Source: JBEAOO01 sp041164825 (lineage in GTDB: Bacteria > Pseudomonadota > Gammaproteobacteria > Burkholderiales > Burkholderiaceae_C). From it: a stretch of DNA of 59,025 nucleotides. Shown here piece after piece: positions 15,132 to 23,469 of this stretch. The DNA lies in assembly GCA_041164825.1 (NCBI GenBank), contig JBEAOO010000288.1, forward strand, positions 1-59,025, written 5' to 3'. Position 1 is the stretch's first letter, and every line of letters starts with the position of its first letter. The position numbers and the translations under genes are program-made. A model generated the notes under the pieces. It did no database searches and had not been told where the DNA came from. It was given only the letters and a program-made list of their open reading frames with translations.

Positions 15132-16583
15132 TCACCGAATCAGGGGCGTGCTCTGCGCCGCCGGCAGTTGCAGGGTGACGGCCAAGCCGCGTCCCTCATG
15201 CCCCACGCCGAAGTGCAGTTGTCCATCGTGCCGTTCGACGATCGCCCGCACGATGGACAGTCCGAGCCCTGAGCCCGAACCCTGGCTGTTGCTGGCGCGG
15301 TAGTAGCGTTCACCGAGGCGTGGCAGTTCGCCATCGGGGATGCCGGTGCCGTCGTCGGTGACGCTGAGGTACACCACGCTACCGCCGCTGCCGTCGCCGA
15401 ACTTCAGCCCAACCGAGATGTGACCGCCGGCGCTGGCGTGGCGCACCGCGTTGTGCAGCAGGTTGGCGAGCGCTTCTTTGATGAGCCCTGCGTGACCGCG
15501 AGCCAGCATGGGCGGTGCATGCTCTGCTTCGAAGCTGAGCATGACGCCATGGGCCCGCGCGGTGCGCCACCAATCCCTTGCGCAGGCAGCCGCGACAGCG
15601 TGAATATCGGTGGGCAGCAGCACAAAATCGGCATCGTCGGTGCGAGCCAGGGTCAACATCTGCTGGGTCTGGCGCACGGCATCGTCGAGCTGGCAATGGA
15701 TGGCGTCCAGCGCTTTGCGCAACAAGGTCGGGTCGGGCTCGCGCAGCGCGCAACTCACTTGGGTTTGCAATGTGGTGAGTGGCGCGCGCAACTGGTGGGC
15801 GGTGTCATCCATAAAGCGACGCTGCGTGTCGATCAGATGTTGCACGCGGGCCATGTGGTGATTCACCCCCTCCATCAGAGGCTGGACTTCGCCGGGCAAC
15901 GACTGCGTGGGCAGTGGGCTCAGGTCGTCGCGCGGGCGCATCGCCAGCGTGGCGTTCAGTCGCGCCAAAGGGCGCAGCAGCCACTTCAAGGCCCCCCAGG
16001 ACAGCAGTCCGGCCAGCAGGGCCAAACCGAGGTCACGCAACAAGCCTTCAGCCAGCAGCTGCTTGGCCAGCGCGTCGCGTTCGGTGGCGTCGACGGCCAC
16101 TTGAATCAGCACCTGGACGGGGGGGCTTGGATGGACGGAGATCAAACCAAGGGGGCGGACTAAGCTGCCCAGTCGCACAGATTGGGCGGACAGTTGGGCG
16201 TCTTGCAGGGTCACCACGCCGTCGGTCAGCGGCGCGTTGCTGCGAGGCCAGAAGGAGGAGGCTGCGCCAAACAGGTGTTGACCATCGTCACGGGCCACGC
16301 GGATGTGCAAGCGGTGTCCGGCGGCGTTTTGCAGGCTGTCCAGGGTTTGCTGCATCGCGGGCGCGGTGAGGTCGTTGCCGTGGGCGCTGAGGCTGACGTC
16401 GATGGCTTGGATGACACTGCGCATGGGGCCGTCGACCGTGGTGTTGGCCAAGCGCATGGCATGGCGCCAGCCCCACAGCGCGTCTGCTGCGCATGCGGCC
16501 ACCAGCAGGCCCGCCACCATCACGCCGGGCAGCCAGGTGGCCATGCTGCGCGGCTGAATTGCGCGCGTGTCGGGCGTGTTCAC
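15132..16583 (-). CDS. Sensor histidine kinase, TctE/QseC-like
   Basis: A GTG at 16583 overlaps the TGA of the response regulator gene and gives a 483-residue protein. The order is: an N-terminal membrane segment (residues 15-38), a periplasmic sensor region (about 40-180), a second membrane helix (about 183-203), HAMP-like linker, dimerisation box DTAHQLRAPL with His263 as the phosphorylation site, then the ATP-binding domain with HNAVRHA, DDGTGIPDG and GSGLGLSIV. It should phosphorylate the regulator encoded just upstream. TctE-like kinases sense carboxylates in related bacteria; the signal here is unknown. A longer open frame running to 17081 is a shadow of the regulator gene. Confidence 0.92.
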   Translation of the reverse strand: MNTPDTRAIQPRSMATWLPGVMVAGLLVAACAADALWGWRHAMRLANTTVDGPMRSVIQAIDVSLSAHGNDLTAPAMQQTLDSLQNAAGHRLHIRVARDDGQHLFGAASSFWPRSNAPLTDGVVTLQDAQLSAQSVRLGSLVRPLGLISVHPSPPVQVLIQVAVDATERDALAKQLLAEGLLRDLGLALLAGLLSWGALKWLLRPLARLNATLAMRPRDDLSPLPTQSLPGEVQPLMEGVNHHMARVQHLIDTQRRFMDDTAHQLRAPLTTLQTQVSCALREPDPTLLRKALDAIHCQLDDAVRQTQQMLTLARTDDADFVLLPTDIHAVAAACARDWWRTARAHGVMLSFEAEHAPPMLARGHAGLIKEALANLLHNAVRHASAGGHISVGLKFGDGSGGSVVYLSVTDDGTGIPDGELPRLGERYYRASNSQGSGSGLGLSIVRAIVERHDGQLHFGVGHEGRGLAVTLQLPAAQSTPLIR

Positions 16584-17248
16584 GGGCGGTGTTCCAGCAG
16601 GTATCCGAGGCCGCGCAGCGTGGTGATTTTCACCGACGACCCCTCCAGCCGTTTGCGCAGGCGATAGATCATCACCTCCACCGCTTCCGGCATCACGTCG
16701 GTATCGTCCGCATAGATGCGGTCGAGAATCTCTTGCTTGGACAGCGGGCGGCCGCTGTGGGGCAGCAGGGCCCGGAGCACGGTGTGCTCGCGGTGGGTCA
16801 GGTTGAGCTCGCGCTCGCCGAGGCTGAACTTCTTGGCGGCCGAGTCGTAGCTCAGCGGGCCGAAATCGAAGCGTGTGTGCTCCGTGCCCCAGGCCCGGCG
16901 GATCAGCGCAATCAGCCGCGCTTCCAACTCCTCCATGGCAAAAGGCTTGCCGAGAAAATCGTCGGCACCCGCGTGCAAGGCCCGCACGCGTTCGGCCACG
17001 GTGTCGTTGGCGGTCAGGATCAGCACGGGAAGTCGGTGGCCTTGTCGGCGCAATTGCGCCAGCACGTCCTGACCCGAGCAACCCGCCAGCCCCAGGTCAA
17101 GCACCAGCGCGTCATAGGGTTTGTCGGTCAGGTATTCGACCGCTTGCCGTCCATCGTGGATGGCGTCGGCGACAAAGCCCGTTTGGGCCAGTGCCCGAGT
17201 GAGCCATTCGGCCAAGACGATGTCGTCTTCTACAAGCAGGATGCGCAT
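16580..17248 (-). CDS. OmpR-family response regulator, TctD-like
   Basis: The 222-residue protein has a receiver domain (1-115) with the acidic pair Asp8-Asp9, phosphoacceptor Asp51 (LVLDLGLAG), Thr in LTAND and Lys in GKPF. A C-terminal winged-helix domain follows (about 130-220; RLRKRLEGSSVKITTLRGLGY). All key receiver residues are intact, unlike the NtrC-type regulator at 18384. It is the first gene of a regulator-kinase-CoA-transferase run, with a 4-base GTGA overlap to the kinase gene. TctD-type regulators control tricarboxylate uptake in other bacteria, but no tct transporter is in the window. Confidence 0.94.
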   Translation of the reverse strand: MRILLVEDDIVLAEWLTRALAQTGFVADAIHDGRQAVEYLTDKPYDALVLDLGLAGCSGQDVLAQLRRQGHRLPVLILTANDTVAERVRALHAGADDFLGKPFAMEELEARLIALIRRAWGTEHTRFDFGPLSYDSAAKKFSLGERELNLTHREHTVLRALLPHSGRPLSKQEILDRIYADDTDVMPEAVEVMIYRLRKRLEGSSVKITTLRGLGYLLEHRP

Positions 17249-18223
17249 GGGTGGTGGCGGTGAGTGAGGTGAACGCGTTGCCGGTAGCAGGCACGCCAGG
17301 GGGGACTGAACTCAGAAAGCATCTTGACCACTGCGCCCTTCGCGCGCGCCTTGGGTGCGGCGCAGGGTGCAGGGGCCCGGGTGGCAAAACCCGGCCATGT
17401 GATTTCTTGTTTTTTGTTGCGAAATGAAACCTTGTTGTTTTCAATACTTTGGCAACACGAGAGGGTTTACCGCGCGAAACGGGAGGCTCTTCTGAGCGCT
17501 CGCGGGTTGAATGCCAGGGTCCAGAGGGGATCGGTTTCCCAAGGATGCAGCAAAACCAGTGCCAGAAATGCATTGAGCCAAAACGGACGTGCTTTTCGAC
17601 AGATTTGCCGGGGTATTGAATGAATGCGACATACTTGCTCGGCAATGAGCTGTCCGAAAAGGCAGAATTCGGCAGCGGCCGGCAGATGGAATTCCGTTCG
17701 GCATTCAACCGAATGCGCATGCGATCGACTGGGGGAATCGCACATTTGTAATGCCGCCACGGCCTCGTGCAAATGTCACATCGAGCGGGGCGGCGCCTCC
17801 TCGCGCCCTGCTCCCACTCGGGTCGCCTCCGCGCTGCCGAGGTTTCCCCGCTGGTGCATCTGAGGAGGCTGGGTTAATATGTTAATAGGCGCTGGGTAAT
17901 TTCTGTGCGCGGTAAGCCGACGCGGTGTATCCATCTGCCCCATGACAACGGACCCTCAAGCCGCTGGCGCTTGCGGGTTGCCATCGATGATGGGAGGGGG
18001 TGCAAATCGCGGCCCTCGGACGGCGGGGTGAAGGATCCGTTCACCTTGCTTGAATATGTATTGCCGGAGTTGAATTTTTTCAGTCGTGGCCGCCGAGATC
18101 GTGTGTCTCTGCGTGTTCAATGTGATGCGCTGCGCGCCGAGGTACTCAGGGTGTCCGTGCGCAGCGTGTGCGCTTTTCAGTGGATGCCACGGGTTTGTGG
18201 GTCGAGGGGTTGATATATGGGGT

Positions 18224-18238
18224 GGGCGCGATGGCTGC
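18224..18238 (+). promoter_or_regulatory. Possible sigma-54 promoter
   Basis: The sequence GGGCGCGATGGCTGC has the key GG and GC pairs 10 bases apart (18225-18226 and 18237-18238), as needed for -24/-12 sigma-54 promoters, and keeps most other consensus positions. Transcription would start near 18250 and read into the sigma-54-type regulator at 18384. A match of this quality can occur by chance in GC-rich DNA. Confidence 0.3.
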
Positions 18239-18243
18239 GGCCG

Positions 18244-18264
18244 CAGTTCGCAGTTCGCAGTTCG
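18244..18264. repeat. Triple 7-bp tandem repeat
   Basis: CAGTTCG is repeated three times without interruption (18244-18250, 18251-18257, 18258-18264). A small inverted repeat CGCAA/TTGCG follows at 18263-18276, with an AT-rich tail. It lies 120 bases upstream of the NtrC-type regulator gene. It could be a binding-site array or a length-variable repeat. Confidence 0.75.
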
Positions 18265-18383
18265 CAAAATATTGCGTATTTTTAATCCGGCACGAGATGG
18301 CCAAATATTTTTGGTTGGCCGGGGTGATTGATATTCGTGGTTGATGTTTTCGATCGATATGGGTCATTTTATTCAGAACAGAG

Positions 18384-19751
18384 ATGGGGCATTCAATGTC
18401 ATCGTTGGGACGTATTCGACTGGTATTGATTGAGGGCGATGCTGAGTTTCGCCTGGCCGTTGCGCAGGCCGGGCAACTCGAAGGTCTGGAGGTGGATGCG
18501 TTCGATAGCGTCGAGTCGCTGCCGTACGACATTGAGTCGGACATGCCCTGCGTGGTCGTGGCAGAAGTTTCCGCGTCCGGGCTGGCCTGGGCGCGTCGCT
18601 TGCGCGGTGTGGATCCCGACTTGCCCGTGATCCTGATCAGCGGAAGTGGTGACGTGGGAACGGCGGTGCAGGCCATGCGCGACGGCGCGTACGACTACCT
18701 GGCCAAGCCCCTGCCCATCGCGCAGCTGTTGGCTGCGGTGGGTCGAGCCGCCGAGCGGCGGCGCATTTCGCTGCGAGTGCGGGCCATTCGACGTGAGTCG
18801 GCCGATAGCCGGGCGCTGGAGTCCACGCTCATCGGGTCGTCCGCGGTCATGCAGCGCGTGCGCCATCAAATTCTGTCCTTGGCCGGAACAGATGCCGATG
18901 TGCTGATTTACGGCGAAACCGGAACCGGCAAGGAGCTGGTGGCGCGGGGGCTGCATGTGCACAGTCCGCGGCGAAGCGCCATGTTTGTGCCGTTGAACTG
19001 CGGCGGGCTGACGGAATCGTTGGCTGACACAGAGTTGTTTGGCCACGATGTGGGCTCATTCACCGGTGCCAGCCGCACACGCGTTGGAAAAATGGAATAC
19101 GCGGACGGCGGCACCTTGTTTCTCGATGAAATCGAAAGCATGCCCATGGGCGTGCAAATCAAAATGTTGCGCGCTCTGCAGGAGCGGGTGATTGAGCGCG
19201 TGGGCGCCAACAAGCCCATTTCGGTGGATTGCCGCGTGGTGGCCGCAGCCAAGGCCGACCTCTCGGTCATTTCGCAACGCGGGGAATTCCGCGGCGATTT
19301 GTACTACCGCATCGGCGTCGCAATTTTGCATTTGCCTCCGTTGCGGGAGCGTCGCGAGGACATTCCGTTGCTGTTCGAGCAGTTTTGCCGTCTCTCGGCC
19401 GAGCGCTATGGCCGAGAGGTGGAGCCGGTGCGGGACTCGCAGTTGGCTCAACTCATCGAACACCATTGGCCGGGCAACGTGCGGGAATTGCGCAATGTGG
19501 CCGATCGCTATGTGTTGGGCCTGTGCAGTGATGCGCTGTTGGCTGGCGCGGGGGAGGCCTTGGCGCCTGGGCTGCTGTCCAATCAGGTCAGTCGCTTCGA
19601 GCGGGCGTTGATCAAGGATGCCCTGCGGCGGCACAACGGCGAAGTGTCTGAGGCGGCGCGGTCGCTGGGGGTGCCGCGGCAGACCCTGTACGACAAAATG
19701 AAGCGGCTTCAGATTCAGCCTCAGGGTTATCGCGTGAGCAGCCTGTCCTGA
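18384..19751 (+). CDS. Sigma-54-dependent NtrC-type regulator with altered receiver
   Basis: The 455-residue protein has the NtrC plan: receiver (about 10-120), AAA+ domain (about 148-380) with Walker A GETGTGKE (177-184) and Walker B TLFLDE, and a C-terminal Fis-type helix-turn-helix (SEAARSLGVPRQTLYDKMKRL). Two positions are unusual. The phosphoacceptor Asp is replaced by Glu61 (VVVAEVSASG), and the acidic pair reads Glu17-Gly18, while Ser86 and Lys108 remain. The sigma-54-contacting GAFTGA loop reads GSFTGA (224-229). It may act without phosphorylation. No kinase gene is adjacent on this strand. The start could instead be ATG 18396. Confidence 0.9.
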   Translation: MGHSMSSLGRIRLVLIEGDAEFRLAVAQAGQLEGLEVDAFDSVESLPYDIESDMPCVVVAEVSASGLAWARRLRGVDPDLPVILISGSGDVGTAVQAMRDGAYDYLAKPLPIAQLLAAVGRAAERRRISLRVRAIRRESADSRALESTLIGSSAVMQRVRHQILSLAGTDADVLIYGETGTGKELVARGLHVHSPRRSAMFVPLNCGGLTESLADTELFGHDVGSFTGASRTRVGKMEYADGGTLFLDEIESMPMGVQIKMLRALQERVIERVGANKPISVDCRVVAAAKADLSVISQRGEFRGDLYYRIGVAILHLPPLRERREDIPLLFEQFCRLSAERYGREVEPVRDSQLAQLIEHHWPGNVRELRNVADRYVLGLCSDALLAGAGEALAPGLLSNQVSRFERALIKDALRRHNGEVSEAARSLGVPRQTLYDKMKRLQIQPQGYRVSSLS

Positions 19752-19945
19752 CCCCGGTTCGGCCGAGCTGGGGGGTGAGGCGCCAGGGCGAGGCGAATGC
19801 GGGCGTGATGCCGCCTCCTGTTCGGCACTCAACCGTGTCGCGGCTGTGCTCCCGCCACCTGAGCGGTGGGGGGCTTGCCATTCAAGGCGGCGCCCACACA
19901 TCCTTCTGCATCGTCGCTGGGTTCGGTGGCTGCCGAGGCGCGGCA

Positions 19946-19984
19946 TACAATCAACAGGTTTGTCTCAACCCGGCGCGGCCGGGT
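19946..19984 (+). promoter_or_regulatory. yajC -10 box and leader hairpin
   Basis: TACAAT (19946-19951) is a good -10 box, without a clear -35 box. Just downstream, ACCCGGC/GCCGGGT (19968-19974 with 19978-19984) forms a 7-bp stem with a 3-base loop, ending 6 bases before the AAGGAA ribosome binding site of yajC. A role for the hairpin in translation control is possible but only inferred. Confidence 0.4.
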
Positions 19985-20003
19985 GTCATCAAGGAATTTT
20001 CAC

Positions 20004-20339
20004 GTGTTCATCTCTGAAGCTTTTGCCCAGACCGCTCCCGCCGCCGCCGCCGGCAATGGCTCCTTGTTGGGCAGCCTGTCGTCCATGCTGCCGTTGGTGC
20101 TCATGTTCGTGGTGCTGTATTTCGTCATGATCCGCCCGCAAATGAAGCGCCAGAAAGAGCACAAAGCCATGATCGACGCGCTGGCCAAGGGCGACGAAGT
20201 GGTGGTCGGTGGTGGCGTGATCGGCCGCGTGGCCAAGATCAGTGACAGCATCGTGCACGTCGAGGTGTCGGCGGGTGTCGAGATCCAAGTGCAGCGCTCG
20301 GCCGTGGTCCAGGTTTTGCCCAAGGGCAGCTACAAATAA
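20004..20339 (+). CDS. yajC: Sec translocase accessory protein YajC
   Basis: A GTG start at 20004, preceded by AAGGAA (19991-19996), gives a 111-residue protein. A membrane helix (LPLVLMFVVLYFVMIRPQMKRQKEH) lies at about residues 31-55, followed by a small cytoplasmic domain with LAKGDEVVVGGGVIGRVAKI. YajC binds SecDF in the inner membrane. The gene lies directly before secD and secF, the usual order. The upstream open frame to 19866 is not part of the protein. Confidence 0.95.
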   Translation: MFISEAFAQTAPAAAAGNGSLLGSLSSMLPLVLMFVVLYFVMIRPQMKRQKEHKAMIDALAKGDEVVVGGGVIGRVAKISDSIVHVEVSAGVEIQVQRSAVVQVLPKGSYK

Positions 20340-20369
20340 GCCTGCGCGCGCTGGTTGGCGTGTTGGTAG

Positions 20370-20406
20370 CGGCGCTCCCTCTGAGCAGGTGAGCGCCGTG
20401 TTTTCT
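20370..20406 (+). terminator. Terminator-like hairpin between yajC and secD
   Basis: CGGCGCTC (20370-20377) pairs perfectly with GAGCGCCG (20391-20398), and TTTTCTT follows soon after (20401-20407). It lies between two genes of one operon, so it may lower secDF expression relative to yajC. The 13-base loop and short T run make the strength uncertain. Confidence 0.5.
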
Positions 20407-20435
20407 TGGCGGGCGGCGCCCGCAATCGAGGTCTC

Positions 20436-22352
20436 ATGAACCGCTATCCCCTGTGGAAGTACGCGATCCTGCTGGTGGCCATGTTGGGCGGCCTGCTCTA
20501 CACGCTGCCGAATTTTTTTGGTGAAGCGCCTGCGGTGCAGGTGAGCAGTGGCAAGTCCACCGTGAAGCTCGATGCCGTGATGGCCGATCGCGTCTCGCAG
20601 GTGCTCAGCGATGCGGGTCTGAAGGCCGATTTTGTGCAATTCGAGGCCGGCTCCGTGAAGGCCCGCATGGCCGACACCGACGCTCAGATCAAGGCCAAGG
20701 ATGCGCTGAGCAAGGCCCTCAACCCCGACGCCAGCGACCCGTCGTACATCGTGGCGCTCAACCTCCTGCCGCGCTCGCCGCGCTGGTTGTCTTCGCTGGG
20801 CGCGCTGCCCATGTACCTGGGGCTGGATTTGCGCGGGGGTGTTCACTTTTTGATGCAGGTCGACACCCAGTCGGTGCTGAAGAAGAAGATGGAAAGTGCG
20901 CAGAACGATGTGCGCATGGCCTTGCGTGACAAACAAATTCGCCACTCTGGCGTGGGTGCGCTCGACACCGCGCCGGCCGGCACGGTGGGCGCCGGTACGT
21001 TGTCCTTTGTGGTCAAGTTCGACAGCGAAGCGGTGCGCGACCAAGCCATTGCTTTCTTGAAAGACCGCATGCCCGAGTTCGCCTACACCGGCGTGCTGGG
21101 CAACACCACCGACCTGCGTGTGGGCATCAACGAGGTCAACACCCGCAAGCTGGTGTCCGACGCGCTGCGCCAAAACATCACCACGCTGCACAACCGCGTC
21201 AACGAGCTGGGCGTGGCCGAGCCGGTGATTCAGCAACAAGGCGCAGACCGCGTCGTGGTGCAACTGCCGGGTGTGCAAGACACGGCCAAGGCCAAAGACA
21301 TCATCGGCCGCACGGCCACGCTGGAAGTGCGTCTGGTGGACGACAGTGCCGAGGCCGCCGCAGGTGCAGCGGGCACCGGCCCCGTGCCCTTCGGCACCGA
21401 GCGCTACGTCGAGCGCGGTGGCGCGCCGCTGGTTGTCAAGCGCCAGGTGCTGCTGACGGGTGAAAACCTCACCGACGCCCAGCCCGGTTTTGACAACCAA
21501 ACCCAAGAAGCCGCGGTGCACCTGACGCTGGACGCCAAGGGCGCCCGCATCTTCCGCGACGTGACGCGCGAAAACGTCGGCAAGCGCATGGCGATCTTGC
21601 TGTTTGAAAAGGGCAAAGGCGAGGTGGTCACTGCCCCGGTGATTCGCACCGAAATCGGCGGCGGCCGCGTGCAAATTTCGGGCCGCATGACGACCACGGA
21701 AGCCGCTGACACCGCGCTGCTGCTGCGCGCCGGCAGCCTGGCCGCCCCGATGGAAATCATCGAAGAACGCACCATCGGCCCGAGCCTGGGCGCCGAGAAC
21801 ATCGCCATGGGCTTCAACAGCGTGTTGTATGGCTTCATCGCCATCGCCACCTTCATGTGTCTGTACTACATGCTGTTCGGCGTGTTCTCGACGCTGGCGC
21901 TGGCGGTCAACCTGCTGCTGTTGGTGGCGGTGCTGTCGCTGTTGCAGGCCACCTTGACGCTGCCCGGCATGGCGGCCATCGCGCTGGTGCTGGGCATGGC
22001 CATCGATGCCAATGTCCTGATCAACGAGCGTGTGCGCGAAGAACTGCGTGAAGGTGCGTCGCCCCAAGCGGCCATCTCGGCCGGTTACGAGCGCGCCTTC
22101 GCCACCATCCTCGACTCCAACGTCACCACGCTGATCGCGGGTGTGGCGCTGCTGGCCTTTGGTTCTGGCCCGGTGCGCGGTTTTGCCATGGTGCACTGCC
22201 TGGGCATCCTGACCTCAATGTTCTCTGCCGTGATGTTCTCGCGCGGCTTGGTCAACCTGTGGTACGGCCGCCAGAAAAAGCTCAAGAGCGTGTCCATCGG
22301 CCAAGTGTGGAAGCCGGCCGCTGAGGCGGGCACCCCCGCCGCCAAGGTCTGA
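20436..22352 (+). CDS. secD: Protein translocase subunit SecD
   Basis: The 638-residue protein has an N-terminal membrane helix (WKYAILLVAMLGGLLYTLPN), a large periplasmic domain with LGLDLRGGVHFLM, and a C-terminal block of five membrane helices with the RND-type ALVLGMAIDANVLINERVRE. SecD and SecF use the proton gradient to pull proteins from the SecYEG channel. The ATG at 20436 fits family N-termini; ten upstream in-frame codons do not. Confidence 0.97.
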   Translation: MNRYPLWKYAILLVAMLGGLLYTLPNFFGEAPAVQVSSGKSTVKLDAVMADRVSQVLSDAGLKADFVQFEAGSVKARMADTDAQIKAKDALSKALNPDASDPSYIVALNLLPRSPRWLSSLGALPMYLGLDLRGGVHFLMQVDTQSVLKKKMESAQNDVRMALRDKQIRHSGVGALDTAPAGTVGAGTLSFVVKFDSEAVRDQAIAFLKDRMPEFAYTGVLGNTTDLRVGINEVNTRKLVSDALRQNITTLHNRVNELGVAEPVIQQQGADRVVVQLPGVQDTAKAKDIIGRTATLEVRLVDDSAEAAAGAAGTGPVPFGTERYVERGGAPLVVKRQVLLTGENLTDAQPGFDNQTQEAAVHLTLDAKGARIFRDVTRENVGKRMAILLFEKGKGEVVTAPVIRTEIGGGRVQISGRMTTTEAADTALLLRAGSLAAPMEIIEERTIGPSLGAENIAMGFNSVLYGFIAIATFMCLYYMLFGVFSTLALAVNLLLLVAVLSLLQATLTLPGMAAIALVLGMAIDANVLINERVREELREGASPQAAISAGYERAFATILDSNVTTLIAGVALLAFGSGPVRGFAMVHCLGILTSMFSAVMFSRGLVNLWYGRQKKLKSVSIGQVWKPAAEAGTPAAKV

Positions 22353-22392
22353 TCCGCGGCCCGCACAACCAGAGACTCAAGGAATTCACGGC

Positions 22393-23427
22393 ATGGAGTT
22401 TTTCCGGATCAAGCGCGACATCCCGTTCATGCGGCATGCGCTGGTGTTCAACATCATTTCCTTCGTCACCTTCTTGGCGGCGGTGTTCTTTTTGGCCACG
22501 CGCGGCCTGCACTTCTCCATCGAGTTCACCGGCGGCACGGTGATCGAAGCCAAGTACGCGCAGGCGGCCGACATCGGCAAGGTGCGCAGCACGGTCGAGG
22601 GACTGAACTTCGGCGAGGTGCTGGTGCAGAATTTCGGCTCGGCCAGCGATGTGCTGATCCGCCTGCCGGTGCGCGGCGATGTGAAGCAAGCCGATGTGGT
22701 GACGCGCGTGTTTGGCGCACTCTGCCAGGCCGAGAGCGGCACGGTGGGCAGCGTGGAGCAACGCTCCGAGAAGGGCGATGTGAGCACACGCTCGGTGTGT
22801 CAGGCGGGTGCGGTCGAGCCGCTCAAGTTGTCGCGCAGTGAGTTCGTGGGCCCGCAGGTGGGCAAGGAGTTGGCCGCCGACGGTGCCAAGGCCCTGGCCT
22901 TCGTGATCGCCGGCATCATGATTTATCTGGCTTTCCGCTTTGAGTGGAAGTTCTCGGTCGCGGCCATCATTGCCAACCTGCACGACGTGATCATCATCCT
23001 GGGCTTCTTCGCTTTCTTCCAGTGGGAGTTTTCGCTCTCGGTGCTGGCGGCGGTGCTGGCGGTGCTGGGCTATTCGGTGAATGAGTCGGTGGTGATCTTT
23101 GACCGGATCCGTGAGGCCTTTCGCAAGTACCGCAAGCTCAACACCAGCGAGGTGATCGATCACGCGATCACCAGCACCATGAGCCGGACCATCATCACCC
23201 ACGGCTCCACGCAGATGATGGTGCTGTCGATGCTGCTGTTTGGCGGCCCCACGCTGCACTACTTTGCGCTGGCGCTCACCATCGGCATCTTGTTCGGCAT
23301 TTATTCGTCGGTGTTTGTGGCGGCGGCCATTGCCATGTGGTTGGGCGTGAAACGCGAAGACCTGATCAAGGCCGGTCCGCGCGCGGAAACCGATCCCGAT
23401 GACCCGAACGCCGGAGCGGTGGTGTAG
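22393..23427 (+). CDS. secF: Protein translocase subunit SecF
   Basis: The 344-residue protein starts MEFFRIKRDIPFMRH and has the SecF features: LHFSIEFTGGTVIEAKY near the first periplasmic domain, and the C-terminal membrane block with LGYSVNESVVIFDRIRE. It forms the SecDF complex with the product of the upstream gene. The spacing of 40 bases and the AAGGAA ribosome binding site fit co-expression. Confidence 0.97.
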   Translation: MEFFRIKRDIPFMRHALVFNIISFVTFLAAVFFLATRGLHFSIEFTGGTVIEAKYAQAADIGKVRSTVEGLNFGEVLVQNFGSASDVLIRLPVRGDVKQADVVTRVFGALCQAESGTVGSVEQRSEKGDVSTRSVCQAGAVEPLKLSRSEFVGPQVGKELAADGAKALAFVIAGIMIYLAFRFEWKFSVAAIIANLHDVIIILGFFAFFQWEFSLSVLAAVLAVLGYSVNESVVIFDRIREAFRKYRKLNTSEVIDHAITSTMSRTIITHGSTQMMVLSMLLFGGPTLHYFALALTIGILFGIYSSVFVAAAIAMWLGVKREDLIKAGPRAETDPDDPNAGAVV

Positions 23428-23469
23428 AGTCGTTTGTCCCTCCGCAACAGCATACCCAGCCCCCCTTTC

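Larger units (their letters stand above)
17249..18383. other. Long gene-free region between divergent regulators
   Basis: About 1.1 kb separates the divergent two-component genes and the NtrC-type regulator. It is more AT-rich than its surroundings, especially from 17870 to 18383. Open frames here are short or lack motifs. Visible elements are a GTTAATA direct repeat (17873-17879 and 17881-17887), an inverted repeat GCATTC/GAATGC near 17700-17716, a triple 7-bp repeat at 18244-18264 and a sigma-54-like site at 18224-18238. The region may hold long leaders, several promoters or an unrecognised small RNA. Confidence 0.5.

Noticed and set aside
16584..17081. N-terminal extension of the sensor kinase frame
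   Set aside because: It overlaps the response regulator gene in another frame. The GTG at 16583 overlapping the regulator stop is the natural start.
17249..17720. Minus-strand frame extending upstream of the response regulator region
   Set aside because: It has no motif, no good ribosome binding site and irregular codon use; treated as non-coding.
19989..22196. 735-codon open frame antisense to yajC and secD
   Set aside because: It is a shadow frame caused by high GC at third codon positions. It is low-complexity, with no motif.
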